The position numbers were made by a program, and so were the translations under genes. Below are positions 1-6,420 of a stretch of 10,339 bases of DNA, piece by piece (positions within the stretch are counted from its first letter, which is position 1; the number at the start of each line of letters is the position of its first letter). The notes under the pieces were generated by a model. It did not search any database and was not told where the DNA came from. It was given only the letters and a program-made list of their open reading frames with translations. The DNA is from Gemmatimonadales bacterium (GTDB lineage: Bacteria; Gemmatimonadota; Gemmatimonadetes; Gemmatimonadales; GWC2-71-9): positions 1-10,339 of the forward strand of contig JABDII010000551.1 of NCBI GenBank assembly GCA_013003805.1, written 5' to 3'.

Positions 1-351
1 CCGCTCGATGGCAGCGTCCACAGCCGGTGGCGGGTGGCCCTTCTGGACCAACCGCCGACGGAGATCGGACTGGGCAAAGGGCCGGCGTTCGAGCGCCCGG
101 AGCGCCGTCCGGAAGGCAGCCTCCTGATCGGCAGCCCGCCCCAGCAGTTCTGCCACCTCGTGGTCAACGGCGGCCCCAATCGTGAGCTTCCCCTCGCGAA
201 CCGTTTCGATTGGGACGGTGCAGAACCGCCTCCCGCTCACCCACACATGGACCGTCTCCGGCCGTGCCGTATCCGGCTGGATGGCGGTGATGGTTGCCGT
301 GCCCGAGGGGCGGGGGCGGGGGCGGGGGCGCGATGGAGCCGAACGGATCAT
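1..351 (-). CDS. recX: RecX family regulatory protein (N-terminal part, cut by window edge)
   Basis: RecX binds RecA filaments and modulates their extension and activity. Only the first 117 codons are visible; the frame is open to base 1 with no stop. Recognition rests on the stretch at residues 85-117, which reads like the first three-helix RecX repeat (ALERRPFAQSDLRRRLVQKG, then PPPAVDAAIER), and on its position just downstream of recA, the usual recX location. Residues 20-58 are the N-terminal segment (TITAI... VREGKLTIG) that precedes the helices in many RecX proteins. The ATG at 349-351 lies 21 nt after the recA stop, with no clear Shine-Dalgarno, so it probably depends on coupled translation or read-through transcription from recA. 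Residues 8-15 are an (Arg-Pro)4 repeat encoded by a GC hexamer repeat, an odd extension ahead of the conserved part. A PPP motif sits at residues 107-109. A later start past the repeat is possible but no better site is evident. Confidence 0.87.
   Translation of the reverse strand, partial: MIRSAPSRPRPRPRPSGTATITAIQPDTARPETVHVWVSGRRFCTVPIETVREGKLTIGAAVDHEVAELLGRAADQEAAFRTALRALERRPFAQSDLRRRLVQKGHPPPAVDAAIER
307..330. repeat. GC-rich hexamer microsatellite / G-quadruplex-type motif in recX
   Basis: The + strand shows a run of four G followed by three runs of five G, each separated by a single C, then a final G (period 6, C at 311, 317, 323, 329). Read on the minus strand it encodes Arg-Pro four times (recX codons 8-15). 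Four G-runs with one-base loops fit the classic G-quadruplex pattern, and the G-rich strand is the template strand for recX. Tandem hexamers are prone to in-frame slippage, which would lengthen or shorten the Arg-Pro tract without breaking the frame. The pattern is seen directly; quadruplex formation is inferred. Confidence 0.7.
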
Positions 352-372
352 GGGAAGACGCGACCGGATGCG

Positions 373-1479
373 CTACTTGACCCCGGCCGGCTTCTTCGGC
401 TTGGCCGTCGGCGGCGCCTTCTTTTCGGATTGCTCAGTGGAGGTTTCGGCCGGGCCGCCGCTCCCGCTCCGGAGACCGAGGAGATCTCGTACCTTGGTCT
501 CGACCTCCGCCATGAGTTCCGGATTGTCCTTCAGGAAGAGCTTGGCATTCTCGCGGCCCTGGCCAATGCGCTGGTCGCCGTAGGAATACCACGCCCCAGA
601 CTTCTGAATGATGCCGGCCTCGGCCGCAATATCGACCAAGAGCGACGTGTGGCTGATGCCCTCGTCGAACATGATGTCGAATTCCGCCTGCTTGAAGGGC
701 GGTGCCACCTTGTTCTTGACAACCTTGACCCGCACGTGGTTGCCGACGATCTGATCGCGCTCCTTGACCGGCCCGGTCCGGCGAATATCCAGCCTGAGCG
801 AGGCGTAGAACTTGAGTGCCTTGCCTCCCGTGGTGGTCTCGGGATTGCCGAACATGACCCCGATCTTCTCGCGCAGCTGGTTGATGAACACCACGGCACA
901 GCTCGACCGGCTGATGGCGCCGGCCAGCTTGCGCAGGGCCTGGCTCATGAGACGCGCCTGCAGGCCTACATGGCTGTCTCCCATTTCGCCTTCGATTTCC
1001 GCCTTGGGGACCAACGCCGCCACCGAGTCGATGACCACGAGATCCACCGCACCCGAACGCACTAGGATCTCGACGATCTCGAGCGCCTGCTCCCCCGTAT
1101 CCGGCTGCGATACGAGAAGATTCTCTATATCCACGCCCAACGTCTTGGCGTAGTCGATATCCAGCGCATGCTCGGCATCCACATAGGCGGCCACTCCGCC
1201 GGCCCGCTGCGTGTTGGCCGCGAGATGGAGCGTCAGGGTGGTCTTGCCCGAGGCCTCAGGTCCGTAGACCTCGGTGATCCGGCCGCGCGGAACGCCCCCA
1301 ACACCCGTCGCCGCATCGAGGTTGATGGCGCCGGTCGGGATGGCCGCTACCGCCACACGTGGCCGGTCCGCTCCCATCCGCATGATCGAGCCCTTGCCCA
1401 GCTGCTTTTCGATTTGCGCAATTGCCAGGTTCAAGGCCTTCCGCCGCTCCGTTCCCGCCCGCTCCGACTCCGGTCCCAT
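373..1479 (-). CDS. recA: Recombinase RecA
   Basis: RecA is the ATP-dependent strand-exchange protein of homologous recombination and the co-protease that activates the SOS response in the cytoplasm. The 368-aa product is full length (E. coli 353). The N-terminal helix (RRKALNLAIAQIEKQLGKGS, residues 12-31) is the oligomerisation segment. The Walker A motif GPEASGKT is at residues 73-80, the catalytic Glu is in DAEHALD (about 102-108), and Walker B is around 147-151 (LVVID). Loop L1 contains EIEGEMGDSHVG (161-172), and loop L2 contains FGNPETTTGGKAL (210-222). The ATG at 1477-1479 has GAGG five bases upstream (1485-1488) and follows its own promoter. The C-terminal tail after about residue 337 is Lys/Pro-rich and net basic, unlike the acidic tail of E. 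coli RecA. The stop is TAG, and recX follows in the same frame after 21 nt. Identification is near certain. Confidence 0.98.
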   Translation of the reverse strand: MGPESERAGTERRKALNLAIAQIEKQLGKGSIMRMGADRPRVAVAAIPTGAINLDAATGVGGVPRGRITEVYGPEASGKTTLTLHLAANTQRAGGVAAYVDAEHALDIDYAKTLGVDIENLLVSQPDTGEQALEIVEILVRSGAVDLVVIDSVAALVPKAEIEGEMGDSHVGLQARLMSQALRKLAGAISRSSCAVVFINQLREKIGVMFGNPETTTGGKALKFYASLRLDIRRTGPVKERDQIVGNHVRVKVVKNKVAPPFKQAEFDIMFDEGISHTSLLVDIAAEAGIIQKSGAWYSYGDQRIGQGRENAKLFLKDNPELMAEVETKVRDLLGLRSGSGGPAETSTEQSEKKAPPTAKPKKPAGVK

Positions 1480-1491
1480 GGCTACCTCAAA

Positions 1492-1524
1492 GTTAAAAAG
1501 TGACCGATTTTGCTACACTTTAAC
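1492..1524 (-). promoter_or_regulatory. Imperfect inverted repeat in the recA leader
   Basis: The minus-strand arms GTTAAAGTG (1524-1516) and CACTTTTTAAC (1502-1492) are complementary except for a two-base bulge, with a 13-base loop. In the mRNA this would be a weak AT-rich hairpin just upstream of the Shine-Dalgarno at 1488-1485. As DNA it could be a second operator half-site pair. Seen in sequence; any function is inferred. Confidence 0.3.
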
Positions 1525-1529
1525 ACTAC

Positions 1530-1541
1530 CAGTATACTACC
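1530..1541 (-). promoter_or_regulatory. Candidate SOS (LexA-type) operator over the recA -10 box
   Basis: On the minus strand, GGTAGT occurs at 1541-1536 and again at 1530-1525, an 11-bp period equal to about one helical turn. The first copy overlaps the perfect palindrome AGTATACT (1538-1531), which covers the -10 box. Operators at this position would block RNA polymerase. recA is the most commonly LexA-repressed gene and LexA sites differ between phyla; the alphaproteobacterial site is a direct repeat with the same 11-bp period. The E. coli, Bacillus and alphaproteobacterial consensus sites themselves are not present, so the assignment is inferred. Confidence 0.35.
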
Positions 1542-1559
1542 GAAGATAGGCCGAAGCAA
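1531..1559 (-). promoter_or_regulatory. Sigma70-type promoter of recA
   Basis: On the minus strand a -35 box TTGCTT (1559-1554) is followed, after exactly 17 bp, by a -10 box TATACT (1536-1531). These match four of six and five of six consensus bases (TTGACA / TATAAT) at optimal spacing. Transcription would begin near 1524, giving a leader of about 45 nt before the recA ATG. The region from 1486 to 1541 is distinctly AT-rich compared with the surrounding coding DNA, as expected for a promoter. It lies only 18 nt past the upstream yraN-like stop codon. Confidence 0.7.
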
Positions 1560-1576
1560 GCCGGCATTCTCCTGCC

Positions 1577-1984
1577 TCACCGCCCCGCCCGCCACGCATC
1601 GGGAATGTGCTCGATCAGGTGCCCGCCTCCGGCCCGCTCCAGCACTCCTACCAGATCGAATCGGTAGGTGTCGCCCGCCCGGCCGAAACGGAGCCGCCAG
1701 ACCTCGGCGAGCCGGGTGATTGTGGCTCGCTGCCGAGCGCTCAATGACTCGAGCGGTGCGCCACATCCGACACCGCGACGGGTCTTCACCTCGACAAACG
1801 CGACGACGCCTCTTTGACGCACGATGAGATCGAGATCATGCCGCCCCAGCCGGAACCGGTGGGCTTCGACACTCCAGCCACATGATGTGAGATAGGCCAA
1901 CGCTGCCATCTCTCCACGAAACCCCATGCGGTGGCGACGATCCTCCCAGGCCTCGACCGGGAGAAAGCGGCGGGTGGACGACAT
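1577..1984 (-). CDS. YraN / UPF0102 family putative endonuclease-fold protein
   Basis: This 135-aa protein is typical in length for the UPF0102 (YraN) family, which has a restriction-endonuclease-like fold and a poorly known cellular role (a Holliday-junction-type nuclease function has been suggested for relatives). Visible family marks are GFRGEMAALAYL (residues 21-32), RLGRHDLDLIV (46-55), FVEVKTRR (63-70) and the LSARQRATITRLAEVW helix (81-96). The expected catalytic set is present as E25, D50/D52, E65, K67 and Q85, but the usual GEIDLI reads HDLDLI, so the family Glu is replaced by Asp. The ATG at 1982-1984 has no clear Shine-Dalgarno; Met20 (1925-1927) is an alternative start that would leave a very short N-terminus. 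It lies 85 bp after ftsK and 97 bp before recA, a DNA-repair-leaning neighbourhood. I do not give a gene symbol because orthology to E. coli yraN is not shown. Confidence 0.85.
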   Translation of the reverse strand: MSSTRRFLPVEAWEDRRHRMGFRGEMAALAYLTSCGWSVEAHRFRLGRHDLDLIVRQRGVVAFVEVKTRRGVGCGAPLESLSARQRATITRLAEVWRLRFGRAGDTYRFDLVGVLERAGGGHLIEHIPDAWRAGR

Positions 1985-2069
1985 GGGGCAAACTAGCCAG
2001 GGCGCGGCAGCCGGACGGCATCGTTTCCCTGCGAGGGTGTTCGAGATTATTCGGGGGAGTTGGAGGGCT

Positions 2070-4328
2070 TCAGGTCGAGTATTCGTCGAGTTGATCGAAG
2101 CCGATCAGGAGTTCACGGGGCTTGCTGCCATCCGGTGGCCCGAGGATGCCAGCCTCCTCGAGTTGGTCCACAATTCGCGCCGCCCGCCCGTAGCCGATCT
2201 TGAGCCGGCGCTGGAGCAGCGATGTCGACCCACCGTCGTTGTGGAGACAGGCCTCGGCCGCCTCACGAAAGAGCGCATCTCGTTCCTCCGGGCCTTCTCG
2301 CGGAGGGCCGCCTTCCGCCTCGAGCTCCTGGGCCCGGACCACGTCCAAGATGTCGTCTTCCGTCCGTCTCGGCTCGAGGGCGAGCGTATCGTACCACCGC
2401 ATGATGCGCTCGGTCTCGTCGGTCGCGATAAATGCGCCCTGAAGCCGGAGCGGTTCGCTCTTGCCGGGCGGGAGAAACAGCATGTCGCCGTTGCCCAGCA
2501 GAGCCTCGGCACCGTTCTGGTCGAGAATGGTCCGGCTGTCCACCTTGGACGCCACCCGGAATGCGATCCGGCTCGGGAAATTCGCCTTGATGAGGCCGGT
2601 GATCACGTTGACCGATGGGCGCTGAGTCGCCAAGAGGAGGTGGATCCCGATGGCGCGCGCCTTCTGCGCCAGCATGGCCAGCGGGGCTTCGATCTCTCCC
2701 TGCACCGTCATCATCAGATCGGCCAACTCATCGACGATGATCACGATGAGCGGCAGCGGGCCCTCGGTGTACTCCTCCGGTTGTTCCGGGTCAGGCGGGG
2801 TATCGGGTGGCTCTTGGCTGATGGTGGTGAGGGTCAGCTTGGGCCGGTCGGGATGCTTGAGTGGCTTCCCCTGCTCCACCTTGCGATTGAAGTCGGCAAC
2901 GTTGCGAGCCTTGTTCGCATGCAACAGCTCGTAGCGGCGGTCCATCTCCATGACCGCCCACTTGAGCACCTTGGCCGCCTCGTGGTTGTTGGTCACGACC
3001 TTGTGCCTGAGATGCGGCAGGGCGTTGTACATCGACAGCTCGACCATCTTGGGGTCGATCATCAAGAACTGAAGTTCCCCCGGTACGTAGCGATAGATCA
3101 GGCTGGTGATGATGGTGTTGATCGCCACCGATTTGCCCGACCCCGTTGCCCCTGCGATGAGCAAGTGGGGCATCTTCCCGAGGTCGGCGATGACCGGCCG
3201 ACCTTCGAGATCCCGCCCAAGCACGATCGGCAATGTCGTCCGCGCCTTGGTCCAATCAGGGCTTTCGATCAATGACCGAATCGCCACCAGACGCGGCGTA
3301 GGATTTGGCACCTCGACACCCACGGCTCCCCGTCCGGGAATCGGGGCGACGATTCGGATCGAGGGGGCGTGCATGGCGAGCGCCAAGTCGTCGGCGAGAG
3401 CCGCAATCCGGCCCACTTTGACACCGGGCGCCGGCACAACTTCGAACTGTGTGACTACCGGGCCCGTGGTGCGCCCGGTGATCCGGCACTCGACCTTGAA
3501 GGTCTTGAGTGTGTCGAGCAGCACGTCCTGGAGCCGGTCGAGCTCCGATTGACCGGCATCGACCTCGGCGCCGGGTATCGGATTGAGCAGCTCCAGCGGC
3601 GGCAGGGCCGGCTGGCTGGGCCTCCCCGTTTCGAACTCGAGCTGGGCCTCGGCCTCCGGCGGCGTGGGTTGGGGGGGCGACGGCTTCGGCGGCCGTTTGG
3701 CCTTCCGGGTAGATGGCGTGACCAAGACCTCGACTGCCTCGGATTCTTCCGACTCCGCCTCGGGTTCTTCTTCTGCCTCCGTCGGGGCCGGCTTGGCCGG
3801 TCGCCGTCTGAAGAGGGACCACGTCTTCTCCGACAGCTCGCCGCGCTCGAGTGGCTTCAGTGGGTGCCACGCGATGGTGCCGAGAGTGACGGCCGACAGC
3901 AAGAGAAAACCCACCAGCAGCCCGCCGGCAAAGCCCACTACCTCATAGGTCCCTCGAGCCAGGAAGCCGGGAAGTAGTCCGGTGAGCCGCGCGTCGATGT
4001 CCCAGTTCTCGAGTTCGGGCAAGAACGCGTCGGGAGTGATTCGGAAGACGACGCCCAGGATGAAGGGCACGATCACGCTGAGTCCACCGATCAGGGCGGC
4101 CACGCGCGGCATGGAGAGCTTCGGCAGGTGATCGAATCCGGCGAGTGCCAGGCCGATGCCGAGCAGCGGAATCCCAAGCGCCCCTACGCCGAGCCAGCGC
4201 CAGAGGCTCTGACCCAGAATGGAGCCCAGCGGACCGGTCACGGGAATCGGCAGGAGGGCCAGCGCCACGAAGATACCTGCGGCGAGCGCTCCAATCGCGC
4301 CGAGTTTTCGGCGCTGTTCAGTACTCAC
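2070..4328 (-). CDS. ftsK: DNA translocase FtsK/SpoIIIE
   Basis: FtsK is a septum-anchored hexameric dsDNA pump that moves chromosome termini through the closing division site. The 752-aa product is close in size to SpoIIIE and much shorter than E. coli FtsK, because the linker is short. There are four predicted membrane segments at about residues 9-32, 42-64, 76-96 and 129-153. An acidic then Pro/Lys-rich linker follows (about 176-245), then the alpha subdomain (about 262-345). The motor has Walker A GATGSGKS (393-400) and Walker B LIVIIVDELAD (527-537), followed by LLLATQRPSVNVITG (564-578). The C-terminal gamma winged helix (about 683-745, with LLQRRLKIGYGRAARIVDQL) normally reads KOPS orientation sequences. 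The start is GTG (4326-4328), chosen because GAGGAG lies five bases upstream (4334-4339). The start codon overlaps the comB-like stop as GTGA. It is the last gene of the long operon; an 85-bp gap follows it. Confidence 0.97.
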   Translation of the reverse strand: MSTEQRRKLGAIGALAAGIFVALALLPIPVTGPLGSILGQSLWRWLGVGALGIPLLGIGLALAGFDHLPKLSMPRVAALIGGLSVIVPFILGVVFRITPDAFLPELENWDIDARLTGLLPGFLARGTYEVVGFAGGLLVGFLLLSAVTLGTIAWHPLKPLERGELSEKTWSLFRRRPAKPAPTEAEEEPEAESEESEAVEVLVTPSTRKAKRPPKPSPPQPTPPEAEAQLEFETGRPSQPALPPLELLNPIPGAEVDAGQSELDRLQDVLLDTLKTFKVECRITGRTTGPVVTQFEVVPAPGVKVGRIAALADDLALAMHAPSIRIVAPIPGRGAVGVEVPNPTPRLVAIRSLIESPDWTKARTTLPIVLGRDLEGRPVIADLGKMPHLLIAGATGSGKSVAINTIITSLIYRYVPGELQFLMIDPKMVELSMYNALPHLRHKVVTNNHEAAKVLKWAVMEMDRRYELLHANKARNVADFNRKVEQGKPLKHPDRPKLTLTTISQEPPDTPPDPEQPEEYTEGPLPLIVIIVDELADLMMTVQGEIEAPLAMLAQKARAIGIHLLLATQRPSVNVITGLIKANFPSRIAFRVASKVDSRTILDQNGAEALLGNGDMLFLPPGKSEPLRLQGAFIATDETERIMRWYDTLALEPRRTEDDILDVVRAQELEAEGGPPREGPEERDALFREAAEACLHNDGGSTSLLQRRLKIGYGRAARIVDQLEEAGILGPPDGSKPRELLIGFDQLDEYST

Positions 4329-5068
4329 GGCGACTCCTCAACGAGGGTGACCCGTCCATCCCGAAACCGGATGAGTGCTGGGAACCCGTCTTGCTTGGCT
4401 GCATCATCGATATCAGCACCGAGCCCGAGACGCTCGAGGTGACGCCCGGCCGCGCTCAACCTGAGCGGCACGTCCCAGCCCAACCCGAACCGGCGGGCCA
4501 ATTGAACGGCGGCGATCGCGGCGTCGCTGAGCCCTTCGGGAGCATCGCGCCCATTGAGGGCAGCCATCACCAGCCGGCCCGCACAATAGGCGTCGTCCAG
4601 TCCAGACGCCCCGGCGCGACCGGCACAGAGGATCACGAGAGTCCCGTCGGCTTCGAGGGTCTGGCGAGCCAGTGTTGCGAGCAAACTAAAGTTACACGCC
4701 GCCCCGGGGTAGACTGCCCGGGCCGAGGCTGCGGCGAGCAGAGCCTGCGTCCCGTTGGTGGTCGACATCACCACCGTTTTGTCTTCCACACGTTGCCGCG
4801 TCATGTCGCGGGGACTGTTCCCCAGATCGAATCCAGGGATGGGCACGGCATGCTGTTCTCCCGCGAGTAGCACCGCGTGCTTCTCGAAGAGTTGTGCGGT
4901 GGTCCTGGCCTGGTCGGGCGAGCCGGTGGGGACGACCGCCTTCGCACCGTGGTGCAGTGCCGCGCACATGGTGGTGGTTGCGCGCAAGATGTCGATGACG
5001 ATCGCGGTGTGCCCCACCAGATGGTCCGGATCCACGGCCTGGGGAGAGAAGGCAACCTCGAGCCTCAT
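4325..5068 (-). CDS. comB: ComB-like 2-phosphosulfolactate phosphatase
   Basis: ComB proteins are Mg2+-dependent phosphatases that hydrolyse 2-phosphosulfolactate to sulfolactate, a step of coenzyme M synthesis in methanogens. Many bacteria carry homologues without making coenzyme M. This 247-aa protein has the family length and motifs: DILRATTT (26-33), LLAGE (67-71), PGFDLGNSP (78-86), STTNGTQAL (102-110), ILCAG (146-150) and DDAYCAGRL (158-166). No comA, comC or other sulfonate gene is in the window, so the actual substrate is unsettled. The gene overlaps accC by four bases (ATGA) and ftsK by four (GTGA), so it is an operon member. The ATG at 5066-5068 has only a close GAGG upstream, in line with translational coupling to accC. 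Family assignment is firm; the specific reaction is inferred. Confidence 0.88.
   Translation of the reverse strand: MRLEVAFSPQAVDPDHLVGHTAIVIDILRATTTMCAALHHGAKAVVPTGSPDQARTTAQLFEKHAVLLAGEQHAVPIPGFDLGNSPRDMTRQRVEDKTVVMSTTNGTQALLAAASARAVYPGAACNFSLLATLARQTLEADGTLVILCAGRAGASGLDDAYCAGRLVMAALNGRDAPEGLSDAAIAAVQLARRFGLGWDVPLRLSAAGRHLERLGLGADIDDAAKQDGFPALIRFRDGRVTLVEESP
4334..4339 (-). promoter_or_regulatory. Strong ribosome binding site fixing the ftsK GTG start
   Basis: GAGGAG on the minus strand sits five bases before the GTG at 4328-4326. It is the strongest Shine-Dalgarno match I found in the window, and it lies inside the end of the preceding gene. It supports the GTG start and suggests ftsK is initiated efficiently rather than only by coupling. 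Confidence 0.75.
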
Positions 5069-6420
5069 GACCTCGCACGCAGCAGGTCGGGTTCACGTTC
5101 GAGGAAATTGGTGTCGATCGTCCCAGCAATGAACCCTGGGTGGCGGATCACGCGGGAGAGAAACGGTATCGTGGTTGTCGGGCCCTCGATGATGAAACTA
5201 TCGAGCGCGTGGCCCATCCGGGTGAGCGCCTCCTCCCGGTCATGGCCGTGCACGATCAGCTTGGCGATCAGCGAATCATAGAATGGCGGGACGGTATAGG
5301 CGGCATAGACATGCGTGTCCACCCGGACGCCTGGGCCGCCCGGTGGGTGGAACGCGGTGATGAGACCGGGGCTCGGCTGGAAATTGCGTTCCGGGTCTTC
5401 CGCGTTGATCCGGCACTCGATGGCGTGACCGCGAAGTCGCCGGCCATCACCGCGGAATCCGATCTTTTCCCCGGCCGCAATGCGGATCTGTTCCTTCACC
5501 AAGTCGAAGCTGGTCACCATCTCGGTCACCGGATGCTCCACCTGGATCCTGGTGTTCATCTCCATGAAGTAGTGCCCGTCGCCGTCCACGAGGAATTCGA
5601 CGGTCCCTGCTCCAACATACCCGATCGCCCCAGCGAGGCGCACCGCGGCATCGCCCATCTCCGTACGGAGGTCCGCATCCACCGCGGGGCTCGGGCTTTC
5701 TTCGATGAGCTTCTGGTGCCGGCGCTGTACTGAGCAATCCCGCTCGCCCAAGTGGACGGCGTTGCCGTGGGAATCGCCCAGCACTTGGATTTCGACGTGG
5801 CGCGGCGCTCCGAGGAACCGCTCGATGTAGACACTCCCGTTGCCGAAAGCGGACAGTGCCTCGTTCTGGGCCAGGGTGAAGACTTGAGCGAACTGATCGG
5901 CGTCGCGCGCGATGCGCATTCCCTTCCCACCACCGCCGGCCGTAGCCTTGATGATGACGGGATATTGGATCTCCCGTGCGACCTCCAGCGCCTCCTCAAG
6001 CTCGTCGATGGTGCCCTTCGATCCAGGGACGGTCGGGACCCCCGCCTCCTGAGCCAAGCGCCGGGCGGTCGCTTTGTCTCCCATCTGGCGGATCTGGTCC
6101 CCGGTGGGACCGATGAACGCGATGTTGGATGCCTTGCAGGTGTCGGCGAATTCGGCATTCTCGGCCAAGAAGCCGTACCCCGGGTGAATGGCGTCGGCGC
6201 CGGTCAACTCGGCGGCGGCGATGATGTGCGGAATCCTGAGATAGGAATGGCGGGCGGGGGCAGGCCCAATACACACATCATCGTCGGCGAAGCGAACGTG
6301 GAGCGATTCCCGATCCGCCTCGCTGTAGACCGCCACCGTTTCCACACTAAGCTCCCGACATGCCCGGATGACCCGCAGGGCGATCTCCCCACGGTTCGCT
6401 ATCAGGACTTTCTTGAACAT
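5065..6420 (-). CDS. accC: Acetyl-CoA carboxylase, biotin carboxylase subunit
   Basis: AccC uses ATP and bicarbonate to carboxylate the biotin carried by AccB, the first half-reaction of malonyl-CoA formation for fatty acid synthesis. The 451-aa protein is full length (E. coli 449). The N-terminal domain starts MFKKVLIANRGEIALRVIRA. The ATP-grasp domain has K116, K158, the glycine loop GGGGKG (162-167), H208, K237, E275 and E287. The active-site stretch MEMNTRIQVEHPVTE (286-300) includes R291. The C-terminal domain begins near GHAIECRINAEDP (331-343), with R337 matching E. coli R338. Nothing catalytic appears to be missing. Its ATG (6418-6420) overlaps the stop of the pilus ATPase gene by one base (TGATG). 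No clear Shine-Dalgarno is visible, so its translation probably depends on termination of that upstream gene. AccC therefore sits one gene away from its partner AccB. Confidence 0.98.
   Translation of the reverse strand: MFKKVLIANRGEIALRVIRACRELSVETVAVYSEADRESLHVRFADDDVCIGPAPARHSYLRIPHIIAAAELTGADAIHPGYGFLAENAEFADTCKASNIAFIGPTGDQIRQMGDKATARRLAQEAGVPTVPGSKGTIDELEEALEVAREIQYPVIIKATAGGGGKGMRIARDADQFAQVFTLAQNEALSAFGNGSVYIERFLGAPRHVEIQVLGDSHGNAVHLGERDCSVQRRHQKLIEESPSPAVDADLRTEMGDAAVRLAGAIGYVGAGTVEFLVDGDGHYFMEMNTRIQVEHPVTEMVTSFDLVKEQIRIAAGEKIGFRGDGRRLRGHAIECRINAEDPERNFQPSPGLITAFHPPGGPGVRVDTHVYAAYTVPPFYDSLIAKLIVHGHDREEALTRMGHALDSFIIEGPTTTIPFLSRVIRHPGFIAGTIDTNFLEREPDLLRARS

Noticed and set aside
34..1065. 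+ strand open frame (343 codons) opposite recA and recX
   Set aside because: Fully antisense to recA and recX, with low-complexity composition and no family similarity; a GC-rich shadow.
1551..1579. Possible terminator between the yraN-like gene and recA
   Set aside because: Only weak 4-bp stems are visible and no T-tract follows; it also overlaps the recA -35 box.
1836..2021. Minus-strand 61-codon frame overlapping the yraN-like gene
   Set aside because: It is out of frame with the YraN-family protein, which has clear conserved motifs in this stretch.
1985..2069. Possible promoter or terminator in the gap after ftsK
   Set aside because: A TAATCT hexamer is present but the -35 region matches poorly, and there is no stem with a T-run; nothing supportable.
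1926..3275. Long + strand open frame (449 codons) opposite ftsK
   Set aside because: It is antisense to an intact ftsK, has no recognisable domains, and is Arg/His/Asp-rich as expected from reading GC-rich codons backwards.
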